64,000 nt of DNA from positions 2,232,001-2,296,000 of the forward strand of contig NZ_JADBEB010000001.1 of NCBI RefSeq assembly GCF_014874095.1. Direction: 5' to 3'. Every line of letters begins with the position of its first letter. Position 1 is the first letter of the stretch. Of the stretch, positions 43,687 to 52,455 are shown piece by piece. The notes beneath the pieces were generated by a model. The model ran no database searches and was not told the DNA's origin. It saw nothing but the letters and a program-made list of their open reading frames with translations. Both the position numbers and the translations under genes were made by a program. This stretch comes from Plantactinospora soyae. GTDB lineage: Bacteria > Actinomycetota > Actinomycetes > Mycobacteriales > Micromonosporaceae.

Positions 43687-45204
43687 TCAGCTGCGGTTGA
43701 TTGCCGCGTACCTGACCCAACGACCCGTGTGCGGTCCGGCTCCCAGCCGGAGGTGGTCCACGCCGTTCAGCACGGCACGCCGGTCGAGGCTGACCCGATC
43801 ACCCACCCGGTAGCTGGTGACCACCGAGGTCAGCGCGCCGGTCGCGTCGAGGCTGTACGCCTCCAGAGGCGCCTGCGCGATCGACGCCGGGCGGGCGATC
43901 CGGTAACCGATCGGGGCGGTCTCACCGATCTGGTACGAATGCCCGGCCATTTCCTTCACGTGATAACCGGCCAGTTCGCCGTCGGTGATCTCGTACCAGA
44001 TGTCGCGCTGATCCTTCACCCGTACGCGTCCTTTGGACTGGGCCTGATAGGGCTGGATCAGCCTGAGCGGCTTGGTGGCGGTGACGGCCCCCGCGTCGTC
44101 GAACTGGTATCCGATGTGGTCGCCCGGCTGGAACATGATCGTCCCGGTTATGCCGTGCGGCGGAAAGTCGGTGTAGTACGACTCCGAGATCCGCGCGAAA
44201 GCGGTGTCGCCGGTGATCGCGAAGCACTGCATGTGCTGGGTGGTGTGAGTGGTGTGGTAGTTGCCCGCGTCATTGGCGTGCCGCAGGCAGTACTTGCTCC
44301 GCCACTGCCGGTTGGCGATGTCGCCGTACACGTCCCGGGTAGTGGTCAGGGCGCCCTGCAACAGCACCTTGGCGCGCTCGTCCTTGGTGACCACCCAGTA
44401 GTCCCACAACCCGTACGCCGAGAAGGTGTGCCCGTTGTAGGTCCGGTCCCCGCTGACCTCCTTCGGGTTCGGGTACTCCTCCAGCCAGAGTTTCCCGTCC
44501 ACGACGTAGACCCCCCACGGCTTGCCCGCCACCGGGGTCACCAGGTACGACGCGAACGTCGCGTCCGCCGCGGCCTTCCATTTGGCCTCGCCGGTGACCC
44601 GGAACAGCCGGCAGAACACGCTGAGCGCCTGCCCCTGGGCCATCATCGAGTACCAGGGTGCGTCGTAGACGTCCTCGCTGCGGTGCAGCCGGTAGCGGAA
44701 CGGGTACGGGTAGAACCAGCCGTTGCCGTGCAGGACCCGCCGGTCGATCAGTCGCTGGGCCTGTTTCCTGGCCCGGTTCAGGTATTCGGCATTCTTCGTG
44801 AGCCGGTGCGCCTCGATCAGATGCAGCCCGTACTGCGCCTGGCCGACCGGATGGTCGTAGAGCTTCCCGCCGAGCAACGCCATCCGGACGCCCGACGAGT
44901 CGTGTGTGCCCGGGTCGGTCAGCGGCACCGCCGTGCTCATGTGGTACGGCCGGATTCCGTCCCGGAGTTCGCGGATCGGGAAGTTGTGGTACTCGAAATT
45001 GACCTCGGTGGAAGATCCGAGCAGGAATGCCGGGCGAGGCTGGCTGGCCACGAGTTTCGGATCGATGATCCGGCTGCTACTACAGCCGCTGGCCAGGCCG
45101 GCAAAGGCCCCGAGCCCGCCGACCGCGAGTGCGCCGCGCACCATGGCACGCCGCGACAATTCGGCGTGCCGGATGTCGTCCCTGATTCGGCGTCGCTCTT
45201 CCAC
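43687..45204 (-). CDS. D-glucuronyl C5-epimerase-like lipoprotein
   Basis: 505 aa. The N-terminus carries a Tat-like SRRAMVRGAL start and a lipobox LASGC (Cys about residue 41). The remainder matches the glucuronyl C5-epimerase C-terminal (alpha/alpha barrel) family: YGLHLIEAHRLTKNAEYLNRA, WFYPYPFRYRLH, APWYSMMAQGQALSVFCRL, EEYPNP, FSAYGLWDYW. Eukaryotic members epimerise uronic acids in heparan; bacterial ones probably act on surface polysaccharides. ATG 45204. A C-terminal beta-rich part (from about 370) is extra. Single gene between two surface-protein genes. Confidence 0.82.
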   Translation of the reverse strand: MEERRRIRDDIRHAELSRRAMVRGALAVGGLGAFAGLASGCSSSRIIDPKLVASQPRPAFLLGSSTEVNFEYHNFPIRELRDGIRPYHMSTAVPLTDPGTHDSSGVRMALLGGKLYDHPVGQAQYGLHLIEAHRLTKNAEYLNRARKQAQRLIDRRVLHGNGWFYPYPFRYRLHRSEDVYDAPWYSMMAQGQALSVFCRLFRVTGEAKWKAAADATFASYLVTPVAGKPWGVYVVDGKLWLEEYPNPKEVSGDRTYNGHTFSAYGLWDYWVVTKDERAKVLLQGALTTTRDVYGDIANRQWRSKYCLRHANDAGNYHTTHTTQHMQCFAITGDTAFARISESYYTDFPPHGITGTIMFQPGDHIGYQFDDAGAVTATKPLRLIQPYQAQSKGRVRVKDQRDIWYEITDGELAGYHVKEMAGHSYQIGETAPIGYRIARPASIAQAPLEAYSLDATGALTSVVTSYRVGDRVSLDRRAVLNGVDHLRLGAGPHTGRWVRYAAINRS

Positions 45205-45415
45205 TTCCTGGCCCCCCGTCGAGACGCACCGGGGTGCGTCGCCTTCCGTGCTGATGACCTTCCGGTACCTGATCAGATACGTTCGGTTATCGACCCCGTA
45301 CCCTTCCGAGACTTGTCAGGTCTTCTATCTACCAAAGGCCATGAGCGCCTAGATGGTTTCATCCAGTCGCAAGATTTGTTTCTCAGCCCCACGGTCGGGG
45401 CACGTCGGCCGACAC

Positions 45416-45459
45416 GCGGAACGCCCGGCAGACCCGTACGGACCTGCCGGGCGTTCCGC
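45416..45459. terminator. Perfect 16-bp hairpin after the large secreted-protein gene
   Basis: GCGGAACGCCCGGCAG (45416-45431) and its complement (45444-45459) flank a 12-nt loop, 25 bp past the stop of the minus-strand gene. The rest of the 45205-45484 gap is promoter space for the epimerase-like gene and shows no ORF. Confidence 0.87.
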
Positions 45460-45484
45460 CCCGTTCGGCTACGACGTCGTCCGG

Positions 45485-48013
45485 TTAGGACGTGGGCGTG
45501 CCCGCGCTCTGGTGCGTGAGCTGGTAGGTGGCGTCGACCCCGTCCGCCTCCAGGATCACCGTCACCGGACCGGCCGGCAGGGTGCAGGTGAAGGTGCGTT
45601 CGACGGACTGCGGGCTCGGGCCGCAGTACCGGATCCCGGAAGCGTCGAAGACCGACAGACTGGCGTCACCCGTACCCGACGTACGGCGGTAGGTGAAGCT
45701 CTCCCGGGAACCGCGCTGGTCGGCCGGGAGGGAGAGGCAGACGGCGAACCGGTCGGCCCCGGTGGTCACCGTCGAGCCCGTCGTACCCGCCGGCAGGACC
45801 GGACAGTTCGGCGGGCCGTCGACCCGGGCGAAGGCCTTGGCGTACGGGCCGACGAAGGAGCGCTCCGGCGCGCTCAGCACCGCGTAGAAGGGCGCCGTGC
45901 CGTTCAGCTGGCACGAGTACGTCCGCAGCGGCCACGACGAGTCGCAGAGCTGGGCCCCGGTGGAGTCCAGTACGACGACGGACGGCGAAGCCACTCCGCT
46001 GGCGTCGCCCGGCTCCAGTTCGATGATCCGTGCACCGGCGGGGCTGGACAGTCGCAGGCAGTGGTACTCCCCGGCGGCCTGGAAGTTCCCCCGGTACGGT
46101 GCGGTGGCGTACCCGTTGTCGGAGACCTGCTCGCAGCCGGACGGCACCCGGGGAAGCAGGGCCACGGCGTACCGGTAGTCGTTGTTGAGCACCTGGCCGG
46201 ACCCGGACCCGCCGACCACCATGGTGTACCGGCCGGGCTGGCGGAACTCGCAGTACGTGGTGCCGCAGACCCGGCGGCCGCCGGTGTCGTAGACCCGGGC
46301 GTAATCCTGGTAGTTCTCCTGGTCCACCACGTCCAGCAGGTAGCTGCCGGCGGCCGGGATGTCCAGGACGCGGCAGCGGATCCCGCCGAGCGCCCCGGCC
46401 GGAGCCGCCCCGTACGCGCCCGGCGTGATCACCGGGCAGCCCTCGGCCTCGGAGAGCCGACGGATCTGCATCTGGTACGTCAGCTCGTCGCTGTCGCCGG
46501 GCCAGTGCCGCAGGAACGAGATCATCCGGTACGTGCCGGTGGCCGGCAGCACGCAACCGTCCTGGTCCCAGTCCGGATCGGGGCAGGCGAGCTTGCCCGT
46601 CTCGTCGACGAGCCAGGCGTGTGCCTCGTTGTACCGGGTCGGGGCCGTGTAGTGGACGATCCGGTCGCCCGCCTCGCCCTCGAACGGCTGGCAGTGCGTC
46701 TGCACCGGGGAGGTCTGCTGCACCAGCAGGGCGGGCAGGTCCCAGGTGGTGCCGGCGGCCTCCGTACAGCCCTGCGTCTGCGCCAACCCGGTCACCGCCA
46801 CCTGGTAGTCGATCGGCTCGCCCAGCATGCTGTCGCTCTGCACGAGCAGCGTGTACGCGCCCGCCGCCGGCAGTCCGCAGTAGCGCGCGGCGTCGTACTC
46901 GGCGCAGACGAGTTGGCCCTGGGCGTCGTAGATGCGCCACGGCAGGGACTGGTCCGGGCTGATCCGCACGATGACCCCGCCGGCCCCGGCGGCGGTCAGC
47001 GCGTGGCAGACGACCTCGTCCCGCTCCACGTCCGTGCCGGTGCCGACGGCGTTCCCGGGGTCACCGAAGGCGGCCAGCGGCAGGACCGGACACCCGACCG
47101 CGTTGGTGATCCGGGGCATCCGCAGCGTGTAGCTGCTCTCCTCGCCGTAGATGTTCTGCAGGAACAGCCGGTACGGCCCCGGCCGGGTCAGCGTGCACTC
47201 GGTGGCGTACCCCACCGTGCAGAGCGGCTCGTACTCCGCGTCGAGGATCTGGCCCTGGGTCCAGGCGGCGCCGCCCGGGGCCGCCAGGTGCAGCACCGAA
47301 CCCACCGGCTGCTCGAAGCGGTAGCAGTCGCCCACCGCGCCGGTCGGCATCGTCGCGCTGTGGCCCGGAGACGCGAAGGAGAAGAACGAGTCGGGCAGGT
47401 CGGTGCAGGAGGACGGGGCCAGCAGCGAGTCGACGGCGAGCGAGTAGTCGGTCGTCTCCTCTCCGTCGCGGAGCGACACGGTGATCGTGTAGCTGCCGGC
47501 GGCGCCGAGCCGGCAGCGGCTCTGGTAGCCGGTGAGGGAGCAGGTGCTCTCGCCGGTCGCCGAGGTGACCCGGGTGCTGAGGGTGTCGCCGTACTGGCGG
47601 TGCTGGGCGAGCAGCGTGTCCCCGTCGACCGTCGAGGTGACCGTGTAGACGTGCCGCTCCGCCCCGCTGATCGACGGGCAGCTGACCACCTCGCCGAGGG
47701 CGAGCGTGCCGCCACACGCGGCCGCCGCGGCCCTCGGGGAACCGCTGGGCTCCGGCGACGCGCTCGGGCTGGACGACCTGGCCGTACCCGGCTGCGGCTC
47801 CGGCGACGGAGTCGCCTCGGGTGATCCGATCGGGCCGGTCGGCGTGGTACCGGCGGTGGTCGCCGGCTCGGCGACCGGAACCGGCTGGCCGGCGGCAAGG
47901 GCGGTGCCGGGTACGGCGAAGACCGCCGACACCAGCGTGGCGGCGATCAGGGTCGGGATCGGAAGGCGTCGCCGGATTCGGCGGGATGGGCGCGGTGCAT
48001 CGACAGCTCTCAC
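45485..48013 (-). CDS. Large secreted repetitive beta-domain protein
   Basis: 842 aa. GTG 48013 follows GGGGGAG by 5 nt. Signal peptide (PTLIAATLVSAVFAVPGTALA), a Pro/Ser/Thr linker (about 45-95), then six or seven ~110-residue Cys-containing units, each built like C..L....G..GDCYRFE...G..V.....W.I.D..G...C.....C.L...G.Y.L....., reminiscent of bacterial pre-peptidase (PPC)-like beta sandwiches. No catalytic domain was found. Probably a surface or extracellular binding protein (inference). It may be cotranscribed with the chitinase upstream, although a hairpin lies between them. Confidence 0.8.
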   Translation of the reverse strand: MRAVDAPRPSRRIRRRLPIPTLIAATLVSAVFAVPGTALAAGQPVPVAEPATTAGTTPTGPIGSPEATPSPEPQPGTARSSSPSASPEPSGSPRAAAAACGGTLALGEVVSCPSISGAERHVYTVTSTVDGDTLLAQHRQYGDTLSTRVTSATGESTCSLTGYQSRCRLGAAGSYTITVSLRDGEETTDYSLAVDSLLAPSSCTDLPDSFFSFASPGHSATMPTGAVGDCYRFEQPVGSVLHLAAPGGAAWTQGQILDAEYEPLCTVGYATECTLTRPGPYRLFLQNIYGEESSYTLRMPRITNAVGCPVLPLAAFGDPGNAVGTGTDVERDEVVCHALTAAGAGGVIVRISPDQSLPWRIYDAQGQLVCAEYDAARYCGLPAAGAYTLLVQSDSMLGEPIDYQVAVTGLAQTQGCTEAAGTTWDLPALLVQQTSPVQTHCQPFEGEAGDRIVHYTAPTRYNEAHAWLVDETGKLACPDPDWDQDGCVLPATGTYRMISFLRHWPGDSDELTYQMQIRRLSEAEGCPVITPGAYGAAPAGALGGIRCRVLDIPAAGSYLLDVVDQENYQDYARVYDTGGRRVCGTTYCEFRQPGRYTMVVGGSGSGQVLNNDYRYAVALLPRVPSGCEQVSDNGYATAPYRGNFQAAGEYHCLRLSSPAGARIIELEPGDASGVASPSVVVLDSTGAQLCDSSWPLRTYSCQLNGTAPFYAVLSAPERSFVGPYAKAFARVDGPPNCPVLPAGTTGSTVTTGADRFAVCLSLPADQRGSRESFTYRRTSGTGDASLSVFDASGIRYCGPSPQSVERTFTCTLPAGPVTVILEADGVDATYQLTHQSAGTPTS

Positions 48014-48103
48014 ACGAACTCCCCCGTGACATCTCGCGCCCCGTGCGCGAGCAGTCGGATCGTCGCATGCAGATAGCTGGATAGACAACGGAGCGGACGG
48101 CGA

Positions 48104-48137
48104 ACGCCCGGCGGATCCACCCTGATCCGCCGGGCGT
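48104..48137. terminator. Perfect 14-bp hairpin after the chitinase gene
   Basis: ACGCCCGGCGGATC (48104-48117) and GATCCGCCGGGCGT (48124-48137) surround a 6-nt loop, about 70 bp past the chitinase stop. Confidence 0.85.
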
Positions 48138-48152
48138 CGCGTTGCGGGACGG

Positions 48153-48211
48153 GCTACCGGTTTCGGGACGGCTACCGGTTTCGGGACGGCTACCGGGTTC
48201 GGGACGGCTAC
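48153..48211. repeat. 18-bp tandem repeat starting in the chitinase stop codon
   Basis: Units GCTACCGGTTTCGGGACG at 48153-48170, 48171-48188 and 48189-48206 (one change in the third), plus a partial fourth. On the coding strand each unit contains the TAG that ends the chitinase. Confidence 0.9.
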
Positions 48212-49578
48212 GGGTGCCAGAGGCCGAGGTCGATGGTCCGGGTCAGCGTCGCCTGGTCGTCGTCGCCGTCGAGGGACCAGATCATCGCGCCGCCGAGTCG
48301 CTGGGACCGGATGAAGAGGGTCTTCTGGAGTACGACCGCAGGATCCTCGTACGTCCAGAAGGTCGTACCGTCGTAGAGCCAGGCGGTACCGGCACGCAGG
48401 TCGCGGTAGACCTTGAAGCCGTTCTGGCCGACCTTGGTCTTGAGCACCTTGTAGTCCTCGTAGCCGGCCTCGAAGGTGGCCGGAGCCGCACCGCCGGTGG
48501 AGGTGCCGTAGAGGCCGTTGCGCCCGCCGGTCACGCCGGCCCAGCCACGCCCGTAGTACGGGATGCCCAGCACCAGCTTGCCGCGCTCGGCGCCCCGGTC
48601 GAGCCAGGCGTCGATGGTGCGATCCACCGCGAAGTCGGGTTCGGTGGCCCCGGCCGGTACCCGCAGCGCGGACTGCTGGTTGGCGACGGGCTCCCAGGTG
48701 CCGTGGAAGTCGTACCCCTGCACGGTGGCGAAGTCGAGGTTCTTGAAGACCTTCCGGACCTCGAAGCCGGCGTCGATCGCGGCCGGGTTGGCCGGTACGA
48801 AGGCGGTCAGTTCATAGTGCTTGCGGGCCGGCCGGCCGATCGCGTCGAGCTGCCGGCGGAACTCGGCGACCAGCGCGGTGAAGTTCTGCTTGTCCTCGGG
48901 CCGGTGGACGGTGTCGACGTCGCCGGCCGAGCCCGGCCACTCCCAGTCCAGGTCGATGCCGTCGAAGACCCCGGCGAGTGAGCCCGGTCCGCCGGCGCTG
49001 CCGTCCGGGTTGGGCAGGTTGCCCTTGATGTAGAGGTCGATGCAGGAGGCGACGAACTTCTGCCGCGACTGGGGGGTGAGCGAGGCGTTGGAGAAGTGCG
49101 TCGACCAGCTCCAGCCACCGAGCGAGATCAGCACCTTCAGGTCGGGGTGGGCCGCCTTCAGCTTCTGGAGCTGGCCGAAGTTGCCGTTCAGCGGCTCGCC
49201 CCAGGCGTCGGCGACGCCGTCGACACTCTCCTGCGCCGGGACCGGCCGCTGGTAGTCGGCCCAGGCGTCGCCCTCCGGCGCCGCGCCGTCGACGTAGCAG
49301 CGGCCGTCCGGGCTGACGTTGCCGAACGCGTAGTTCAGGTGGGTCAGCCGCTGCGCGGCGCCCGAGTCGTGCAGTTTCTTGACCGTGAAGGCCCGGCCGT
49401 AGATGCCCCACTGGGTGAAGTAGCCGACCTTGACGAAGCCGTCCCGCTGGCCGCCGTCGTGCTTCGACGGTGCGCCGGGGGCGGCCGATGCCGGGGGTAC
49501 GGCGATGCCGGCCAGCACGGCGGCGACCGCGGTGACGGCGGTCGCGGTGCTGAGTCGACGGAGGACGGATCCGCGCAT
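48208..49578 (-). CDS. Secreted GH18 chitinase
   Basis: 456 aa from ATG 49578 (AGGAG 5 nt upstream; GTG 49584 is a nearby alternative). Signal peptide to about residue 33 (PPASA). A single catalytic GH18 domain: GYFTQWGIYG at the first strand, SLGGWSWS, and the catalytic DGIDLDWEWP (about 205-214; the last Glu is the acid), then GYDFHG and GGAMIWSLDGD. It hydrolyses chitin to oligomers outside the cell. No carbohydrate-binding module is attached, unlike many Streptomyces chitinases. A promoter is predicted upstream. Confidence 0.94.
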   Translation of the reverse strand: MRGSVLRRLSTATAVTAVAAVLAGIAVPPASAAPGAPSKHDGGQRDGFVKVGYFTQWGIYGRAFTVKKLHDSGAAQRLTHLNYAFGNVSPDGRCYVDGAAPEGDAWADYQRPVPAQESVDGVADAWGEPLNGNFGQLQKLKAAHPDLKVLISLGGWSWSTHFSNASLTPQSRQKFVASCIDLYIKGNLPNPDGSAGGPGSLAGVFDGIDLDWEWPGSAGDVDTVHRPEDKQNFTALVAEFRRQLDAIGRPARKHYELTAFVPANPAAIDAGFEVRKVFKNLDFATVQGYDFHGTWEPVANQQSALRVPAGATEPDFAVDRTIDAWLDRGAERGKLVLGIPYYGRGWAGVTGGRNGLYGTSTGGAAPATFEAGYEDYKVLKTKVGQNGFKVYRDLRAGTAWLYDGTTFWTYEDPAVVLQKTLFIRSQRLGGAMIWSLDGDDDQATLTRTIDLGLWHP

Positions 49579-49637
49579 ATGCACTCCTGACGGGGGTTGG
49601 AGCGACAGTAATTGTTAGCAAACTTTCCGGTGCCCTG

Positions 49638-49667
49638 AAGGTAGGGCCGTCGATGTCGTACGGTCAA
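49638..49667 (-). promoter_or_regulatory. Predicted promoter of the chitinase gene
   Basis: On the minus strand, TTGACC (49667-49662) and TACCTT (49643-49638) are separated by 18 bp, about 60 bp before the start codon. Confidence 0.45.
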
Positions 49668-49829
49668 GAGCCGTTCGCACCCCGTCATGCCCGGCCCGCC
49701 GGCGATCCGATGTGGACGCGGCGGCAGGACTTAAAGAATATTTAGGAATCTGAACTGATCCACTGGGATCCCCGCCTTCGTACTCATCGGTAGCTGCAAG
49801 CGGGCAGCGGACGATCGAGGGAGCGGTGC

Positions 49830-50525
49830 ATGTACAGGCGAAGCAGGACGAGCGGCCGGTCGCGGAAGATTTTCCTGGGCGTGGCGGCGACGGCCCTGCT
49901 CGGCGGCGCGTTGGCCGTCGGCACCGGACTCGGCAACGCGGGCGAGAACTGTGCCGGCCTGGACGCGGCGCTGCGCAACAACCTGAACTTCATCGCCGGC
50001 CAGCAGGCCCTCCCGGACGCCCAGTCGGACGCGCGGATCGCCAACCGACAGGCCGTGGTCGACCTGATCCAGCAGCGCCGCGCCACCGCCGGTTGCACCG
50101 CCGACGTCCGCGCGGACGCTCCCGCTCCGCAGCCGCCGGCGGTCGAGCCGACGAAGGCCCCGCCGGCCGCCCCACCGGCCACGAAGTCACCGGCCGCCAA
50201 GCCGCCGGTGGCCAAGCCGCCGGCCGCACCGCCGAAGGCGCCGCCCGCCAACTCCGGCGGCGGGACCGGGTCGGCCGGGAACGTCGTCTGCACGGGGTCG
50301 ACCGTGACGCTGTTCAACGAGAATGCCGCACCGGCGGCCTCCAGCGGGACGTTCCCGATCGGTACCACGCTCAAGGTCACGAACCTGGACAACAACAAGA
50401 GCATCACGGTCAAGGTGACCAGCCCCTCGGGAAGTTGCGTCCTGCTCAACGACGCGGCGTTCGAGCAGGTCCGGGAACCCGGAAAGTTCGTGATCCGGCG
50501 ACCCGTGGTCGAGCGGATCGGCTGA
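49830..50525 (+). CDS. Exported protein with C-terminal double-psi beta-barrel-like domain
   Basis: 231 aa. N-terminal basic region and one hydrophobic segment (IFLGVAATALLGGALAVGTGL) act as signal or anchor. Residues 30-90 contain two Cys; 92-140 are Pro/Ala/Lys-rich wall-spanning repeats (PAAKPPVAKPPAAPPK). The end (TVTLFNENAAPAASSGTFPIGTTLKVTNLDNNKSITVKVTSPSGSCVLLNDAAFEQV) resembles RlpA/expansin double-psi barrels, but the catalytic Asp is not evident. Possibly a wall-polysaccharide binding protein. ATG 49830 with GGGAG upstream. Confidence 0.75.
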   Translation: MYRRSRTSGRSRKIFLGVAATALLGGALAVGTGLGNAGENCAGLDAALRNNLNFIAGQQALPDAQSDARIANRQAVVDLIQQRRATAGCTADVRADAPAPQPPAVEPTKAPPAAPPATKSPAAKPPVAKPPAAPPKAPPANSGGGTGSAGNVVCTGSTVTLFNENAAPAASSGTFPIGTTLKVTNLDNNKSITVKVTSPSGSCVLLNDAAFEQVREPGKFVIRRPVVERIG

Positions 50526-50847
50526 TCGGCACCCCGCTGACCGGTTGACGGTTGACCGGCACCGGCTGGCGGGGTCGCCCCGACCCCGGGGCCGGGCCGT
50601 CCCCCAAGGACGGCCCGGTGCCGGAGTCGGCTATGGATTCCCGGGTCCCGGTATGGTGGCGGTCGCGTCCCTCCATGCCGTTGTCCCGGACCGAGGCACT
50701 CCGGCCGGTCGGTGGTCAACCGCAGGCGCCGCCCGCCGGCTCTAGGGGTACTGTCCGATATGACCAAGATGGGATAGTCTGTCTGCTACTGTCCCTTGGT
50801 CGACGGACTTCAGTTGGCTAGCGTTTCGGGGAGAGGGGAATCAATCG
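50526..50847. other. Intergenic region with terminator and possible operator
   Basis: No gene seen. A perfect 11-bp hairpin (50592-50602 with 50608-50618, CCGGGCCGTCC) ends the upstream gene. Further on, GACCAAG (50762-50768) and CTTGGTC (50795-50801) form an inverted repeat, and TACTGTCC occurs twice (50749-50756, 50787-50794); these may control the DUF397 gene. Confidence 0.6.
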
Positions 50848-51072
50848 GTGGGCTCCGATCGGGCAGGTCTCAATCAATCAGCTTGGCAGCGAAGTTCGCG
50901 GTGCGTCACCGAGCACCATTGCGTCGAGGTCGCCTCCGCGGCCGAAGTCATCTCGTTACGGAATTCCCGACACCCGGCGGAGGTTCTTCTTCTGCCCGGG
51001 AGTGTTTGGCGGAATTTGATCGCTGGGGTGAAGGCTGGAGCCTTCGAACCACCAGCCGGCTCAGGTGACTAG
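50848..51072 (+). CDS. Orphan DUF397 domain protein
   Basis: 74-aa DUF397 protein: WQRSSRC near the start, HCVEVASAAEVISLRNSRHP in the middle, WRNLIAGVKAGAFE at the end. GAGGGG precedes GTG 50848. Unlike the copy at 7977, no XRE/DUF5753 gene is adjacent, so either the partner is elsewhere or this is a stand-alone modulator. It ends 33 bp before the convergent DUF6082-like gene. Confidence 0.87.
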   Translation: MGSDRAGLNQSAWQRSSRCVTEHHCVEVASAAEVISLRNSRHPAEVLLLPGSVWRNLIAGVKAGAFEPPAGSGD

Positions 51073-51104
51073 ATCTGCACATTTATTCTGCCCCCTGTGG
51101 TTCC

Positions 51105-51779
51105 TTAATCGCCGGCCCGACCGCCGTCTGGGCCGGGCTCGTGGGAGCGGGACGGCGGCCCGGATTTGATGGCACCCAGATACTCCTCGTTTATCAGGAT
51201 CATGAAGCGGCCGGCCCGAGTGCGGGCCTTCCGATAGAGATGCCAGTCTCCGTGCCGTTGCCAGAAGAGTCGGGGGACCTCGCTGTCGAAGAAGGACTTC
51301 AGAAAGTTGCGCGCCTCCCGCTCCGATAGGCCGCCCCGTTCCCAGGCCCGCGTCCACGATTTGATGATGAGGCTGCAGTAGTAGAACAACCTTTCGTCCA
51401 CGTGCTCCGGGGACATCCGGGAACCCCAACACTGGCAGTACTGAGGGTTCTCGATGGCAAGCTTCACGAGCTCCTCCGTGTGCTGGTAGACGGTCTGTAG
51501 GCGTTCGTATCTGAACTGGCTGTACTGGATTAGCAGCGAGGCGGAAACGACTGTGAGGGCGAGGGCCGCCAACAGGGCGGATGCGGCTCCGTAAGCCTGT
51601 CCTATGCTGCTGGCTCTGGAAAAGTCGCGTTCACCCCGATAGAGCGCGTCTATAATGACCGGAGACATCGTGGCGACCAGGAGCGCTCCGATGAGGAGGA
51701 CCGTCGAAACAGCGAGCAGCACCGGCCGGACGAGTCTGCGACCCAGGTCGTTCAGGGGCTCAGGTTTTCGAACCACCAT
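51105..51779 (-). CDS. DUF6082-like membrane protein
   Basis: 224 aa from ATG 51779, which has AAGGAG 7 nt upstream (the longer ATG at 51851 lacks one). Two membrane helices (PVLLAVSTVLLIGALLVATMSPVII; GAASALLAALALTVVSASLLIQ) are followed by a cytoplasmic helical domain with Cys/Trp-rich NPQYCQCWG and a FYYCSLIIKSWTRAWERG segment. This matches my memory of the actinomycete DUF6082 family, often near DUF397/XRE genes; function unknown. Confidence 0.75.
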   Translation of the reverse strand: MVVRKPEPLNDLGRRLVRPVLLAVSTVLLIGALLVATMSPVIIDALYRGERDFSRASSIGQAYGAASALLAALALTVVSASLLIQYSQFRYERLQTVYQHTEELVKLAIENPQYCQCWGSRMSPEHVDERLFYYCSLIIKSWTRAWERGGLSEREARNFLKSFFDSEVPRLFWQRHGDWHLYRKARTRAGRFMILINEEYLGAIKSGPPSRSHEPGPDGGRAGD

Positions 51780-52455
51780 CCGATGACTCCTTCGCTGACT
51801 ACGGCCAGTCTGACAATTTTGCTCCCCCTCCTCCGATGACATCGGAATCATGCATGTTCACTCACAGTCAACTGTGAACTGTGCGTTCGCCTCATCATGA
51901 TCTGTCAGTCCGTGGAATTTCCATTTCGGTTGTAGCCGGAGCCGGTCCTGGCGCGTGGCCATCTGGACTCGGCCTCCGCACGGAGGGGTCGGCTCCCCAA
52001 GGCCCCAGTGACCGGAGCAAGCGGGTAGCCGCCATCGGCAGTTGATGGTGACGCCGTGCGCCGGGGATCCGGGAAAGGCAGACGGCTCGCCCGTCCGGTG
52101 GCGTACGGGTCCGCCAGAGGTGCGTTCCACGGGCCGACCGCCGAGCCCGGAAAGCCTCCACTGCCATCGTCCCGGTCGCCGCGAGGGGGTTGGAGCACCG
52201 GCAGGCGTATCGATCACTTCCGCCGTGCGTGCCGCCTCAATGGTCGACAGGCGTTAACGCCCCCAAGGGTAATTCTCGATCTGTCTTTAGCGATTCCAAT
52301 GTAGGCGAATTGCTTTACAGGAGACAAGGCATCTGCGAACGTAAATGCGTCACCCTTCATGCCGGCATCCTGATTCGGGGTCGGGCCAGCGAAGTTCTCC
52401 TGGTCGGCTCCGCGTGGGCTGGCTGCCGCATCCATCGGTACCAAAGGGAGTGGTC
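51780..52455. other. Gene-free stretch with small palindrome and tRNA-like trace
   Basis: 676 bp with no ORF whose codon use or ribosome site I can support. It holds a palindrome TCACAGT CA ACTGTGA (51862-51877) upstream of the DUF6082-like gene, and near 52247-52272 a sequence (GGCGTTAACGCC then CCAAGGG) resembling a serine-tRNA variable arm. The last ~150 bp are AT-richer and probably carry the DoxX promoter. Confidence 0.55.

Noticed and set aside
45353-47824. 823-codon plus-strand frame opposite the large secreted protein
   Set aside because: Antisense shadow; translation is Arg/Gly/Ala-rich with no domain, while the minus strand shows a signal peptide and Cys-patterned repeats.
51858-52217. 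119-codon minus-strand frame in the gene-free stretch
   Set aside because: No ribosome site, no motif, several equally long alternative frames, and poor codon bias.
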